A stretch of DNA of 64,000 bases from Rhodobacter sp. NTK016B (GCF_017303295.1 NZ_JAFKOK010000009.1:124001-188000), one strand, 5' to 3'; positions 34,237 through 43,221 are shown, counted from the first letter of the stretch. Program-made: numbers and translations. The notes: generated by a model not told the origin, from the sequence alone.

Positions 34237-34977
34237 TCAGAACGGCAGGACGATATCGGTGATCTGCTGGCCGTAGCTTGGCTGCTGCATCTGGCTGATC
34301 GTGCCGCGCCCGCCATAGCTGATGCGCGCGCCCGCGATGCGGTCATAGGCAATCTCGTTGCGCCGCGAGATGTCTTCGGGCCGGATATAGCCGGTGACGA
34401 TCAGTTCGCGCAGTTCGTGGTTCACGCGGACTTCCTGACTGCCCTCGATCCGCAGCACGCCGTTGGGCAGACGCTCGATGATCGTGGTCGCGACACGCAG
34501 GGTAAGCTGCTCGTTGCGGCTGACGCTGCCCTGCCCCTGAAAACTGGTCGTGCCGTTGAAGCCCACGGCATCGGCCATGGTGGCGCCTTCGGGAAGGCTG
34601 CGGTCGATGATTTGCGGCAGGCCCATGAGCTGGGGCACGCCCATGCTTTGCGAGCCTGTCCGCCCGCGCCCGGTCGAGTTGGTCATCTGCGCAGAATCGT
34701 CGATCTCGATCACGACGGTCAGAATGTCGCCGGGCTGCGCCGCGCGGCGATCGCCGAACAGCGAGCGCTGGCTGGCCGTCCACAGCGATGCGCCATCGGT
34801 GACGCTGCGCCGTTCGGCCGTTTCGGGAAGCGGGACGTTATAGAGCGCGTGATGTTCCAGCGTGGGCACCAGCGGCGAGAATTGCGGCGCGCGCCCCACT
34901 TCGGCCAGATCGGTACAGGCCGCGAGGGTCAGCACGAGACCCAGCAAGGGCCCGGAAAGCGGAGAAGCAAGGCGCAT
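34237..34977 (-). CDS. flgH: Flagellar L-ring protein FlgH
   Basis: A 246-residue outer-membrane lipoprotein forming the L-ring. The lipobox LTLAAC is near residue 21. The family motif SLWTASQRSLFGDRRAAQPGDILTVVI is near residues 65-92, and GYIRPEDISRRNEI lies near the C-terminus. ATG34977 is preferred to an upstream GTG because AAAGGA sits before it. Confidence 0.95.
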   Translation of the reverse strand: MRLASPLSGPLLGLVLTLAACTDLAEVGRAPQFSPLVPTLEHHALYNVPLPETAERRSVTDGASLWTASQRSLFGDRRAAQPGDILTVVIEIDDSAQMTNSTGRGRTGSQSMGVPQLMGLPQIIDRSLPEGATMADAVGFNGTTSFQGQGSVSRNEQLTLRVATTIIERLPNGVLRIEGSQEVRVNHELRELIVTGYIRPEDISRRNEIAYDRIAGARISYGGRGTISQMQQPSYGQQITDIVLPF

Positions 34978-34988
34978 TGTGGGTCCTT

Positions 34989-35423
34989 TCACGGTACACT
35001 GACCAGTCCCGGCTCGACGATCGTGCCGGTTACCGTCGCGCGCGAGGCGAGGTTCATGATGCGGATCGTCTCGCCCCCGGCGCCGCGTCCCAGCGCCCGC
35101 CCCTCGGCGCGGATATCGAGCCCGCCTTGCCGGAAGACCAGCGTGACCAGTTCGTTGCGCTCGATCAGCGCGGCGGGGCCGAGGCTGGCCACCGGGATCG
35201 GTCGCCCTGCATATAGCGTGACGCGCGCCTCAAGCCCTACGACCTCGTCGGGGCTTTGCGCGGCCCCCAGCGGCGCGGTGTCGCGCGCCTGCACGACGTC
35301 GCCCGGCGCGATCTGGGTGCCCGCGCGCAGGGTGCGCGCGGCCAGCAGCACATCGGCGCGCGCCGGGACAACCGCGCCCAGCGCGACGAGAAACAGCGGG
35401 ACGATCAGGGCGGGGCGCCGCAT
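34989..35423 (-). CDS. flgA: Flagellar P-ring assembly chaperone FlgA
   Basis: A 144-residue periplasmic protein with a signal peptide (cleavage near PARA, residue 23). It holds the SAF-like domain (RAGTQIAPGDVV, GLEARVTLYAGRPI) and the C-terminal beta domain. It is shorter than enterobacterial FlgA, as is common in alphaproteobacteria. Its start overlaps the flgG stop by one base. flgI, encoding the P-ring itself, is not in the window. Confidence 0.9.
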   Translation of the reverse strand: MRRPALIVPLFLVALGAVVPARADVLLAARTLRAGTQIAPGDVVQARDTAPLGAAQSPDEVVGLEARVTLYAGRPIPVASLGPAALIERNELVTLVFRQGGLDIRAEGRALGRGAGGETIRIMNLASRATVTGTIVEPGLVSVP

Positions 35424-36208
35424 CAGCGCACCTGCGTCGTCGCGGCGAGCATCTGGTCGGCGGCGGTGATGACCTTGGCGTTAAGCTCGTATCCGCGCTG
35501 CGCCTTGATCATCTCGGTCAGCTCGCGCACCGGATCGACCGAGCTTTCCTCGAGATAGCCCTGCCGCAACAGGCCCAGCCCGTCCTCGCCCGGCGCCGAT
35601 TGCACCGGCGGCCCCGAGGCTTCGGTTTCGACAAACAGGTTCGAGCCCAGCGCTTCGAGCCCGCGCTCGTTGGTGAAACCGGTCAGCGTGAGTTGCCCCA
35701 ATAGCTGCGGCTGCACCTGATCGAGGAAATAGGCATAGACCTCGCCCTGCGCGTTGACCGAGATCTGGCGCGCATCGGCGGGAATGGTGATGCCCGGCGC
35801 GACCTCGTAGCCGTCCGAGGTGACGATCAGCCCCTCGCCCGTGCGCTTGAGCGAGCCGTCGCGCGTATAGGCCGCGCGCCCGTCGGGCAGCGTGACTTCA
35901 AGCCAGCCGCGCCCCTCGATCGCGATATCCAGATCGCCCCCCGTCGCGCTGAGCACGCCCTGCTGCACCATCATCGACACCGCCGCCGGACGCGCGCCCA
36001 AGCCAAGCTGCACGCCGGTGGGCACGATCGTGCCGTCCGACGCGCTGATCGTTCCGGCGCGGGTATGCTGCTCATAATGCAGGTCGGCGAATTCGGCGCG
36101 GCGGGCGTTGTAGCCGATGGTCGACATATTGGCGAGGTTGTTGGCCACGGTATCGACCCGCATCTGCTGGGCGCTCATGCCGGTGGCGGCGATTTGCAGG
36201 GCTCTCAT
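35423..36208 (-). CDS. flgG: Flagellar distal rod protein FlgG
   Basis: A 261-residue rod protein. It has the N-terminal rod motif (ALQIAATGMSAQQMRVDTVANNLANMSTIGY), the DLAIEGRGW-type core (DIAIEGRGWLEV) and the C-terminal helix (SSVDPVRELTEMIKAQRGYELNAK). It assembles the distal rod and is followed by the rings. Confidence 0.96.
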   Translation of the reverse strand: MRALQIAATGMSAQQMRVDTVANNLANMSTIGYNARRAEFADLHYEQHTRAGTISASDGTIVPTGVQLGLGARPAAVSMMVQQGVLSATGGDLDIAIEGRGWLEVTLPDGRAAYTRDGSLKRTGEGLIVTSDGYEVAPGITIPADARQISVNAQGEVYAYFLDQVQPQLLGQLTLTGFTNERGLEALGSNLFVETEASGPPVQSAPGEDGLGLLRQGYLEESSVDPVRELTEMIKAQRGYELNAKVITAADQMLAATTQVR

Positions 36209-36217
36209 GGATATCTC

Positions 36218-36934
36218 CTATCGGCCAAGGGTCTGGACCACGTTGCGGATGCGCTCATCCTCGCGGTCGAGGAATTTCTGTCCGGTCTCATAGGCGCGCT
36301 GGACCTGAATCATGCGGGCCATTTCCGAAATCGCGTTGACGTTCGATTCCTCAAGGAAACCCTGCAGGATCACCGGGGTCTCGACCGGCAGGACGTCGCC
36401 ATCGATGCTGTGCAGCACGCCGGTCTCGCGCCGGAGATCCGAGACGTCGCCGGGCACCACGAGGCTGATCTGCGCCAGAGGCTGCCCGTCAGCCGAGATC
36501 GTCCCGTCGCGGGCGATGGCGATCTGACCAGCCTCGGGCGGGATGAAGATGGGTGCGCCGCCGATATCCAGAACCGGATGACCGTCGGGCGTCACCAGAT
36601 CGCCCGCCTGATTGGGCGTGAAATGGCCCGCGCGGGTATACCGCTCGCCATCCGGGGTCTGAATGGTGAAGAAGCCCTCGCCCTCGATCCCCAGATCGAG
36701 CGTCCCGCCCGTCATCGTCATCGCGCCCTGCGTCAGATAGGTCTGATGCGCCCGCGCGGCGGCCATCGACAGCGATTCTTCGTCATGGTCGAGCGCGCTC
36801 ACATATTCCGAGAACAACAGCCCCTCGCGCCGGAAGCCGGTGGTCGAGAGATTGGCAATGTTATGAGCGATCACCTGTATCTCGCGCAGAAGGCCCGACT
36901 GGCGCGTAAGCTGGGTATATCCGGCATTGTCCAT
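36218..36934 (-). CDS. flgF: Flagellar proximal rod protein FlgF
   Basis: A 238-residue rod protein related to FlgG, with NIANLSTTGFRREG near residue 27, LGIEGEGFFTIQTPDGERYTR near 81 and the C-terminal SNVNAISEMARMIQVQRAYE. The start ATG36934 gives the typical MDNAGYTQLTRQSGL terminus. It lies nine bases upstream of flgG. Confidence 0.93.
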   Translation of the reverse strand: MDNAGYTQLTRQSGLLREIQVIAHNIANLSTTGFRREGLLFSEYVSALDHDEESLSMAAARAHQTYLTQGAMTMTGGTLDLGIEGEGFFTIQTPDGERYTRAGHFTPNQAGDLVTPDGHPVLDIGGAPIFIPPEAGQIAIARDGTISADGQPLAQISLVVPGDVSDLRRETGVLHSIDGDVLPVETPVILQGFLEESNVNAISEMARMIQVQRAYETGQKFLDREDERIRNVVQTLGR

Positions 36935-36948
36935 GCGTGACCTCCCGG

Positions 36949-37215
36949 TCAGCCGCCTGCCACGATGGGCAGGATCTGGCGTTGAAAGAAATCCACCAGA
37001 AGCGCGGTCATCGCGCTCATCGAGACCCAGAAGACGACCAGCATGGCCAGAATCTTGGGCACGAAGGTGAGGGTCATTTCCTGAACCGAGGTCAGGGCCT
37101 GGAACAATCCGACGGCCAGCCCGGCGACCAGCGCCACGCCCAGAAGCGGGGCGGACATCGCCACGGCGACCCAAAGGCCCTGCCTGAGTATGTCGTAGAA
37201 ACCGACTTCGCTCAT
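36949..37215 (-). CDS. fliQ: Flagellar export gate protein FliQ
   Basis: An 88-residue protein with two transmembrane helices (about 15-40 and 52-75) and the family stretch GLFQALTSVQEMTLTFVPK. FliQ forms part of the FliPQR export gate. fliP and fliR are not in the window, which is common where alphaproteobacterial flagellar genes are spread over several operons. Confidence 0.95.
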   Translation of the reverse strand: MSEVGFYDILRQGLWVAVAMSAPLLGVALVAGLAVGLFQALTSVQEMTLTFVPKILAMLVVFWVSMSAMTALLVDFFQRQILPIVAGG

Positions 37216-37226
37216 CTCTGCCCCCG

Positions 37227-37514
37227 TCAGACCGGCATGCGCAGGATCTCGAGATACGCCTCGACGACCTTGTCGCGCACGGCCACGGCGGTTTCGACCG
37301 CAAGCTGCGCCTCGCTCAGCGCCGAGACCAGCGAGTGCGGATCGGCGTCCCCGGTCATCGCCTGCTGCGCGGTGGATTCGGCGCGTTGCAGAACCTGCGA
37401 GAAATCCTCGGCCGCGCGCCGGGCGCTGGCGCCGGGTCCCGAGGCTTCGTCGGGCTGGGTGGCGGGCCGCGCCGCACCGTAAGAGCGCGCGGCGATGGCG
37501 GCTGAAATATCCAT
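37227..37514 (-). CDS. fliE: Flagellar hook-basal body protein FliE
   Basis: A 95-residue protein joining the MS ring to the rod. The C-terminal helix AQLAVETAVAVRDKVVEAYLEILRMPV is the FliE signature. The N-terminal 40 residues are Ala-rich and variable. Twelve bases follow before fliQ. Confidence 0.93.
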   Translation of the reverse strand: MDISAAIAARSYGAARPATQPDEASGPGASARRAAEDFSQVLQRAESTAQQAMTGDADPHSLVSALSEAQLAVETAVAVRDKVVEAYLEILRMPV

Positions 37515-37525
37515 CTGATTTCTCC

Positions 37526-37927
37526 TTATCTGCGCAGAAGCCCGATCAGGCTTTGCGACATTTGCCGCGCCTGATCGAACATCCTGAGGTTCGCCTCGTA
37601 GGAACGCTGCGCTTCGCGCGCGTCTGCGATTTCGACCATCAGATCGACATTCGATCCATCGTAATGGCCGGACTCATCGGCCAGGATATGGCCGGGGTCG
37701 TAGATGCGGGTGAGTTCCCCGCGATCAAGCTGAACGGGGCCGGGCCGCACGCCGCTTTCCTCGCCAAAGCCGTCGCCGGGCATGGCGGTCGGGCGGAAAT
37801 CGACGAATTTGCGGTGGTAGCCCGGCGTGTCGGCATTGGCGATGTTTTCGGAAACATGCCGCAGCCGCTGGGCCTGAGCTTGCATGCCGGACGCGGACAG
37901 AGCGAGGGTATCGAACAGCGCGCTCAT
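37526..37927 (-). CDS. flgC: Flagellar proximal rod protein FlgC
   Basis: A 133-residue rod protein. It contains ALSASGMQAQAQRLRHVSENIANADTPGY at the N-terminus and the C-terminal NVDLMVEIADAREAQRSYEAN. It follows flgB after one base. Confidence 0.95.
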   Translation of the reverse strand: MSALFDTLALSASGMQAQAQRLRHVSENIANADTPGYHRKFVDFRPTAMPGDGFGEESGVRPGPVQLDRGELTRIYDPGHILADESGHYDGSNVDLMVEIADAREAQRSYEANLRMFDQARQMSQSLIGLLRR

Positions 37928-37928
37928 G

Positions 37929-38276
37929 TCACTTGCCCAGCGAGGCGCGCATCAGATCGCGCGACATCGAGTAGATACCAAGGGCCATTTCGTGCTGCTG
38001 ACGGGCCTCGACCGCGCGCATCATCTCATATTCGACCGAGACCGTGTTGCCGTCCGGGGACACCGTGGCGGGGTTTTCGTCGAGCCGCAGCCGACCGCGA
38101 TCGGCAAGCGAGCCATCAAGGCTGGCATCCCAGTAATCGGCAAATGGAATTGCGTCGCGAGAGCGATAGCCGGGCGTGTCGGCATTGGCGACGTTCTGCG
38201 AGATGGCCTGCTGGCGGCTCGCGGCGTGAGTGGCGTAAGCCTGCGCCATGCGCAGGACGTCCAGACTTTCGAACAT
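37929..38276 (-). CDS. flgB: Flagellar proximal rod protein FlgB
   Basis: A 115-residue rod protein with NVANADTPGYRSRDAIPF near residue 30 and the C-terminal helix EYEMMRAVEARQQHEMALGIY. ATG38276 starts at the family's N-terminus (FESLDVLRMAQAYA). The divergent fliI lies 101 bases away; that gap contains AT-rich stretches but no exact TTAA-N7-TTAA. Confidence 0.92.
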   Translation of the reverse strand: MFESLDVLRMAQAYATHAASRQQAISQNVANADTPGYRSRDAIPFADYWDASLDGSLADRGRLRLDENPATVSPDGNTVSVEYEMMRAVEARQQHEMALGIYSMSRDLMRASLGK

Positions 38277-38377
38277 GGGATTCTCCCGTTGCTGGCTTAC
38301 ACGAAGGATTAAGGGTGATTCCTTTAGAAACCGTAATCGAGCGTCACACCGGCGCCCGTTGCGCAAAGGAGCCGCCG

Positions 38378-39688
38378 ATGTCGGTATTCGATCCCCTTCT
38401 GGCCGAGCTGGCCGCGATCCGTCCCATCCGCCATTTCGGTCGAGTCGAAGCCATGCACGCGACGACGCTGCTGGTCTCGGGCCTGTCGCAGCGCGCGCGG
38501 CTGGGCGACCGCGTGCGCGTGCTCGATACGCAAGGCACCCCCGTCGGTGGCGAGATCATCGGCCTCACCGCCAGCGGGGCCGAGATCCTGCCCGAAGACG
38601 CGACCGAGGGTCTGGCGATCGGTGATCGCGTCGAGCATATCGGCCGCAACATGATCGCCCCCGACGATCGTTGGATCGGCCGCGTCATCGACCCTTACGG
38701 TGAACCGCTCGATGGCAGACCGCTTGTGCGCGGCCCGACCCCGCGCAGCCTGCGCAGCGCACCGCCCTCTCCTGCGCGGCGCAAGCGGCTGGGCGGGCGG
38801 CTGTCGACCGGGCTCGACGCGTTCAACACGATGCTGCCTCTGGTACGCGGCCAGCGGGTCGGCCTGTTCGCGGGATCGGGCGTGGGCAAGACGATGCTTC
38901 TGGGCCAGCTTGCGCGCGGGATCGAATGCGACGTGGTGGTTCTGGCACTTGTGGGCGAGCGGGGCCGCGAATTGCGCGACTTCGTCGAGGATGTGCTGGG
39001 GACAGACGGGCTTGCGCGGTCGGTCGTGGTCAGCGCCACCTCGGACGAATCGCCGCTTGCCCGTCGCCGCGCCGCGCTGACCGCGATGAGCGTGGCCGAA
39101 CATTTCCGCGATGCGGGCCAGCATGTGCTGTTGCTGTTCGATTCCGTCACCCGCTTTGCCGAGGCGCATCGCGAGATCGCCCTCGCCGCAGGCGAAAAGC
39201 CCTCGCTCAGGGGGTTTCCGCCCTCGACCGCGCATCAGATCATGGCACTGGCCGAACGCGCCGGACCGGGTGCGCCCGAAACGGGCGACATCACCGCGAT
39301 CTTTACCGTGCTGGTCGCCGGATCGGACATGGACGAACCCGTCGCCGACATCCTGCGCGGGGTGCTCGACGGGCATGTGATCCTCGACCGCGCGATTGCC
39401 GAACGGGGCCGCTTTCCCGCCATTGACCTGATGCGCAGCGTCTCGCGCTCGCTGCCCGCCGCCGCCTCGCCCAGCGAAAATGCCCAGATCACCGAAGCCC
39501 GGCGCCTGATCGGCGCATGGGAAAGAGCCGAGATGATGGTGCAGGCGGGGCTTTATGCGCAGGGCTCGGACCCGTTGACCGACCGGGCGATCAAGCTGTG
39601 GCCCAAGCTCGACGCCTTCCTTGGCGGACAGGGCACGGCCTCGAATGCTGAAAGCTTCCGCAAGCTGAAAAAGGCGCTCGACGGCTGA
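38378..39688 (+). CDS. fliI: Flagellum-specific ATP synthase FliI
   Basis: A 436-residue F1-beta-like ATPase that drives flagellar protein export. Walker A (GSGVGKTMLLG) is near residues 168-178, the catalytic Glu region (VGERGRELRDF) near 190 and Walker B (VLLLFDSVTRFAEAHREIAL) near 248. AAAGGAG lies six to seven bases before ATG38378. The only plus-strand flagellar gene here. Confidence 0.95.
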   Translation: MSVFDPLLAELAAIRPIRHFGRVEAMHATTLLVSGLSQRARLGDRVRVLDTQGTPVGGEIIGLTASGAEILPEDATEGLAIGDRVEHIGRNMIAPDDRWIGRVIDPYGEPLDGRPLVRGPTPRSLRSAPPSPARRKRLGGRLSTGLDAFNTMLPLVRGQRVGLFAGSGVGKTMLLGQLARGIECDVVVLALVGERGRELRDFVEDVLGTDGLARSVVVSATSDESPLARRRAALTAMSVAEHFRDAGQHVLLLFDSVTRFAEAHREIALAAGEKPSLRGFPPSTAHQIMALAERAGPGAPETGDITAIFTVLVAGSDMDEPVADILRGVLDGHVILDRAIAERGRFPAIDLMRSVSRSLPAAASPSENAQITEARRLIGAWERAEMMVQAGLYAQGSDPLTDRAIKLWPKLDAFLGGQGTASNAESFRKLKKALDG

Positions 39689-39869
39689 CCGGTCATGCAA
39701 GGGCGGTTACCCGAACCTTGTATTCCCGCCCATAAAAGCCATTTGTTTCTGCACGAGACTGGCGCTATCAGCAGCGTCGAACACGCGCGCCTGCGCCTCG
39801 ACCTGTCGGGCCGAGCAAGGTAGCGTTGCGACTGACACGCCACACCCCGTGCCGACAGAAGGGCCCGAG

Positions 39870-40967
39870 ATGCTGCAAACTCCCTATTACCTGATCGATA
39901 AATCGCGGCTCCTGCCGAACATGGAAAAGATCGCCTGGCTGCGCGAAGCGTCGGGCGCGAAATCGCTGCTGGCACTGAAATGCTTCGCGACATGGTCGGT
40001 TTTCGATTTCATGAGCGAGTACATGGACGGCACGACGTCGTCCTCGCTCTACGAGGTCCGGCTGGGACGCGAAAAATTCGGCAAGGAAACGCACGCCTAT
40101 TCGGTGGCCTATGCCGACCATGAGATCGGCGAAGTGCTCGCGCATTCCGACAAGATCATCTTCAACACGATCGGTCAGCTCGAACGCTTCGAAACCCAGA
40201 GCGCGAACCATGTGCGCGGCCTGCGGGTCAATCCCGGCGTATCGACTTCGGGCTTCGACCTCGCCGATCCGGCACGCCCCTTCTCGCGGCTGGGCGAACA
40301 TGACCCCGAAGAGATCGCCAAGGTGGCCGAAAAGATCTCGGGCTTCATGTTCCACAACAATTGCGAGAACGCGGATTTCGACCGCTTCGACAATATGCTC
40401 TCGCTGATCGAACAGCGCTTCGGACATCTGATCCGCGACATGGACTGGATCAGCCTCGGCGGCGGGATCCATTTCACCGGCGAGGGCTATCCGCTCGAAC
40501 GTCTGGCCGACCGGCTCAAACGGTTCGCCGATACCAATGGCGTGCAGGTCTATCTGGAACCGGGCGAAGCCTCGATCACCAAGTCGACCACGCTTGAAGT
40601 GACGGTGCTCGACACGCTCTATAACGGCAAGAACCTCGCCATCGTCGACAGTTCGATCGAGGCGCATATGCTCGATCTGCTGATCTACCGCGAATCCGCC
40701 AAGATGGAGCCCAATGCGGGCGACCACGAATGGATGGTCTGCGGGAAATCCTGCCTCGCGGGCGACATTTTCGGCGAATTCCGCTTTCCGCAGCCACTGA
40801 AAGCGGGCGACCGGCTGTCGGTGCAGGACGCGGCCGGTTACACGATGGTCAAGAAAAACTGGTTCAACGGCGTGAAGATGCCCGCCATCGCCATCCGCGA
40901 GATGGACGGAACCATCCGCGAGGTGCGCGATTTCGGCTATGACGATTTCGCCGCCGCGCTGAGCTGA
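39870..40967 (+). CDS. nspC: Carboxynorspermidine/carboxyspermidine decarboxylase
   Basis: A 365-residue fold-type III (alanine-racemase-like) PLP decarboxylase that converts carboxyspermidine to spermidine. The PLP lysine is Lys37 in LLALKCFATW. Other family segments: TSSSLYEVRLG near 58, FHNNCENADF near 167, SLGGGIHFT near 200, EPGEA near 232 and the catalytic-loop VCGKSCLAGD near 286. ATG39870 is preferred to GTG39849. It is followed after 52 bases by the carboxyspermidine dehydrogenase gene, giving both steps of the alternative spermidine route. Confidence 0.92.
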   Translation: MLQTPYYLIDKSRLLPNMEKIAWLREASGAKSLLALKCFATWSVFDFMSEYMDGTTSSSLYEVRLGREKFGKETHAYSVAYADHEIGEVLAHSDKIIFNTIGQLERFETQSANHVRGLRVNPGVSTSGFDLADPARPFSRLGEHDPEEIAKVAEKISGFMFHNNCENADFDRFDNMLSLIEQRFGHLIRDMDWISLGGGIHFTGEGYPLERLADRLKRFADTNGVQVYLEPGEASITKSTTLEVTVLDTLYNGKNLAIVDSSIEAHMLDLLIYRESAKMEPNAGDHEWMVCGKSCLAGDIFGEFRFPQPLKAGDRLSVQDAAGYTMVKKNWFNGVKMPAIAIREMDGTIREVRDFGYDDFAAALS

Positions 40968-41019
40968 ACGGGTCGAAACCCAAACAATGAAGCCAACCAA
41001 CACGGAGGTGCAGGGGCGA

Positions 41020-42258
41020 ATGAAACGCAATGTCCTGATCATCGGAGCCGGGGGCGTAGCCCAGGTCGTGGCGCATAAATGCGCACAGAACAACGACATT
41101 CTGGGCGACATCCATATCGCCAGCCGGACCCTTTCGAAATGCGAGGCCATCATCGCCTCGGTCCATGAGAAAGGCGCGATGAAGGTCGAGGGCGTTCTGA
41201 AAGCCCATGCCGTCAACGCCCGCAACTCGGACGAGGTCGCGGCGCTGATCCGCGAAACCGGCGTCGATATCGTCATCAACGTGGCGCAGGCCTTCGTGAA
41301 CATGCCGGTGCTCGATGCCTGCCTCGAAACCGGCGTGGCCTATATGGACACCGCGATCCATGAAGAGCCGAACCTGATCTGCGAAACGCCGCCGTGGTAC
41401 GGCAATTACGAATGGAAGCGGAAGGAAAAAGCCGCGCAGAAAGGCGTGACCGCGATCCTCGGCGTGGGCTTCGATCCGGGCGTGGTCAACGCCTATGCCC
41501 GCTACGGCATCGACACCTATCTCGACGAGGTCGCCTCGATCGACATCGTCGACATCAACGCGGGCTCGCACGGGCGCTGGTTCTCGACCAATTTCGACCC
41601 CGAGATCAATTTCCGCGAATTCACCGGCACCGTCTATAGCTGGCAGAACGGTGCGTGGCAGTCGAACACGATGTTCGAAGTGGGCAAGGAATGGGACCTG
41701 CCGGTCGTGGGCCTGCAGAAAGCCTACATGACCGGCCATGACGAGGTGCATTCGCTGGCCACCAATTACCCGCAGGCGGATGTGCGCTTCTGGATGGGCT
41801 TCGGCGACCATTACATCAACGTCTTCACGGTGCTGAAGAATCTGGGCCTCTTGTCGGAAAAACCCGTGACCACCGCCGAGGGGCTCGAAGTGATCCCGCT
41901 CAAAGTGGTGAAAGCCGTGCTGCCCGACCCCTCTTCACTGGCGCCCGATTACGTCGGCAAGACCTGCATCGGCACGGTGGTGAAGGGCACCAAGAACGGC
42001 AAGGAGACCGAGGTCTTCGTCTACAACGTGGCCGATCACAAGGATGCCTATAACGAAGTCGGCAGTCAGGGCATCAGCTACACCGCCGGCGTGCCGCCCG
42101 TGGCCGCGGCGATGCTGATCGCAGACGGCACATGGGACGTGGCGAAAATGGTGAACGTGGAAGAGCTGGACCCGAAGCCCTTCTTCGAGATCCTCGACCG
42201 GATCGGCCTGCCCACGCGGGTCAAGGACGCGTCGGGCGACCGGGCCTGGAACGCGTAA
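41020..42258 (+). CDS. Carboxyspermidine dehydrogenase (saccharopine-dehydrogenase family)
   Basis: A 412-residue NAD(P)H-dependent enzyme that condenses putrescine with aspartate semialdehyde and reduces the imine to carboxyspermidine. The Rossmann motif VLIIGAGGVAQVVAHKCA is near residues 4-21, and GVGFDPGVVNAYARYG is near 147-162. ATG41020 gives the family start MKRNVLIIG; an ATG at 40987 would add 11 variable residues. Linkage to the decarboxylase identifies it as the CASDH/LYS1-like enzyme, not a lysine enzyme. A 3'-end repeat follows nine bases after the stop. Confidence 0.9.
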   Translation: MKRNVLIIGAGGVAQVVAHKCAQNNDILGDIHIASRTLSKCEAIIASVHEKGAMKVEGVLKAHAVNARNSDEVAALIRETGVDIVINVAQAFVNMPVLDACLETGVAYMDTAIHEEPNLICETPPWYGNYEWKRKEKAAQKGVTAILGVGFDPGVVNAYARYGIDTYLDEVASIDIVDINAGSHGRWFSTNFDPEINFREFTGTVYSWQNGAWQSNTMFEVGKEWDLPVVGLQKAYMTGHDEVHSLATNYPQADVRFWMGFGDHYINVFTVLKNLGLLSEKPVTTAEGLEVIPLKVVKAVLPDPSSLAPDYVGKTCIGTVVKGTKNGKETEVFVYNVADHKDAYNEVGSQGISYTAGVPPVAAAMLIADGTWDVAKMVNVEELDPKPFFEILDRIGLPTRVKDASGDRAWNA

Positions 42259-42267
42259 CAGCCCGGG

Positions 42268-42331
42268 AAAAGGGGGGCATTGCCCCCCTCGCCTGCGGCT
42301 CACCCCCCAGGATATTTGAAGATCAAAGATG
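42268..42331 (+). repeat. 3'-end repeat element, copy C
   Basis: It starts nine bases after the carboxyspermidine dehydrogenase stop: GGGGGGC-ATT-GCCCCCC hairpin, a C-rich tract, GGATATTTGA, A, GATCAAAGATG. It differs from copy B's downstream block at one base only. Confidence 0.8.
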
Positions 42332-42335
42332 GGGC

Positions 42336-42350
42336 TTAAGACTTCGTTAA
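42336..42350. promoter_or_regulatory. Exact TTAA-N7-TTAA box (CtrA-type) inside a hairpin
   Basis: TTAA, GACTTCG, TTAA match the CtrA consensus and are framed by GGGC (42332-42335) and GCCC (42351-42354), making two perfect 8-base arms. The box begins five bases after repeat copy C, again between convergent genes. Could be a protein site or a terminator-like hairpin. Confidence 0.45.
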
Positions 42351-42405
42351 GCCCTTTCACTTTGCCTTAAATACTCACGGCGCGGCGCTCCCGCCCGCGA
42401 CGCGC

Positions 42406-43221
42406 TCACCCAGCCGGGCGCAGGCAGCGCAGCACCGGCTCTTCGGCGCGGGCGATTACCGCGTCGAGGTCTTCCTCGGTCACCGCCATGTGGTGGGCAT
42501 TGGCGTGGATGGTGCGGCCCGGGGCGCTGACAAGGGCCACATGGCCGGCCCAGAAGATCAGATCTCCCGCCTCCTCGGAGCCCGGGACGACATCAGCGCC
42601 CGCCATCTGGCTTTGAAGATCGCTGTCGCCCGCGCAATCGCGGCCAGCCGCGCGGAACGCGGCCTGCACGAGGCCCGAGCAATCGATGCCGCTGCGCGAA
42701 TTGCCCCCCCAGAGATAGGGCGTGCCGAGAAAATCGCGCGCGACCGCCACAAGGTCGTCGCGCCAGTCGCCGATCGCGCGCAGGTGGCGCGCCGGGACGT
42801 AGCCATCGGGTGTCGACGCGAAGCGCCCGACATCGCCCGTCACGCGCAGCCGCGCGCCCATGCTCAGGCTCATGCGTTCGCCCCGCTTGATATCGGGGGC
42901 CGCGTAGAGATGCGTCGCGGGGGCTGCGACCCAATGGGTGACGGGCTGGTCTTCGCCCAGATCGCTTTCGAGCAGCCAGCCGCAATAGCCTTCGTCCTCA
43001 TCGAAGCCGAAAGCGTGGCCGTCGCATTCGGTGATCGTGCAAAAGCGGGTCCCACGCAAAAGCTGACGGTCGCGCGCGCCGCCGGGCGTGTCGCGCAGAT
43101 CCGAGAGCGGCGCGATCACGCGCTGCCAGCGGCCCGGGACGAACAGCACGCCGTCGAGCGCGCCGCGCAGGCTTTCATGCGCCACGCCGCCCGCGGCGCG
43201 CAGGTAGCGGCGGTCGGTCAT
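42406..43221 (-). CDS. NlpC/P60 family cysteine peptidase with N-terminal SH3-like domains
   Basis: A 271-residue probable gamma-D-glutamyl-diamino-acid endopeptidase acting on cell-wall peptides. N-terminal SH3-like regions cover about residues 25-150. The catalytic domain has Cys181 (GIDCSGLVQAAF), His227 (FWAGHVALVS) and His239 (RTIHANAHH). There is no signal peptide, so it probably works on recycled muropeptides in the cytoplasm, or needs another export path. Its start overlaps the stop of the upstream aminopeptidase (ATGA), suggesting joint peptide recycling. Confidence 0.88.
   Translation of the reverse strand: MTDRRYLRAAGGVAHESLRGALDGVLFVPGRWQRVIAPLSDLRDTPGGARDRQLLRGTRFCTITECDGHAFGFDEDEGYCGWLLESDLGEDQPVTHWVAAPATHLYAAPDIKRGERMSLSMGARLRVTGDVGRFASTPDGYVPARHLRAIGDWRDDLVAVARDFLGTPYLWGGNSRSGIDCSGLVQAAFRAAGRDCAGDSDLQSQMAGADVVPGSEEAGDLIFWAGHVALVSAPGRTIHANAHHMAVTEEDLDAVIARAEEPVLRCLRPAG

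Noticed and set aside
38277-38377. ATTAAGG...TTTAG in the flgB-fliI gap as a CtrA box
   Set aside because: Spacing and the second half do not match TTAA-N7-TTAA. Flagellar control by CtrA is plausible but not supported by this sequence.
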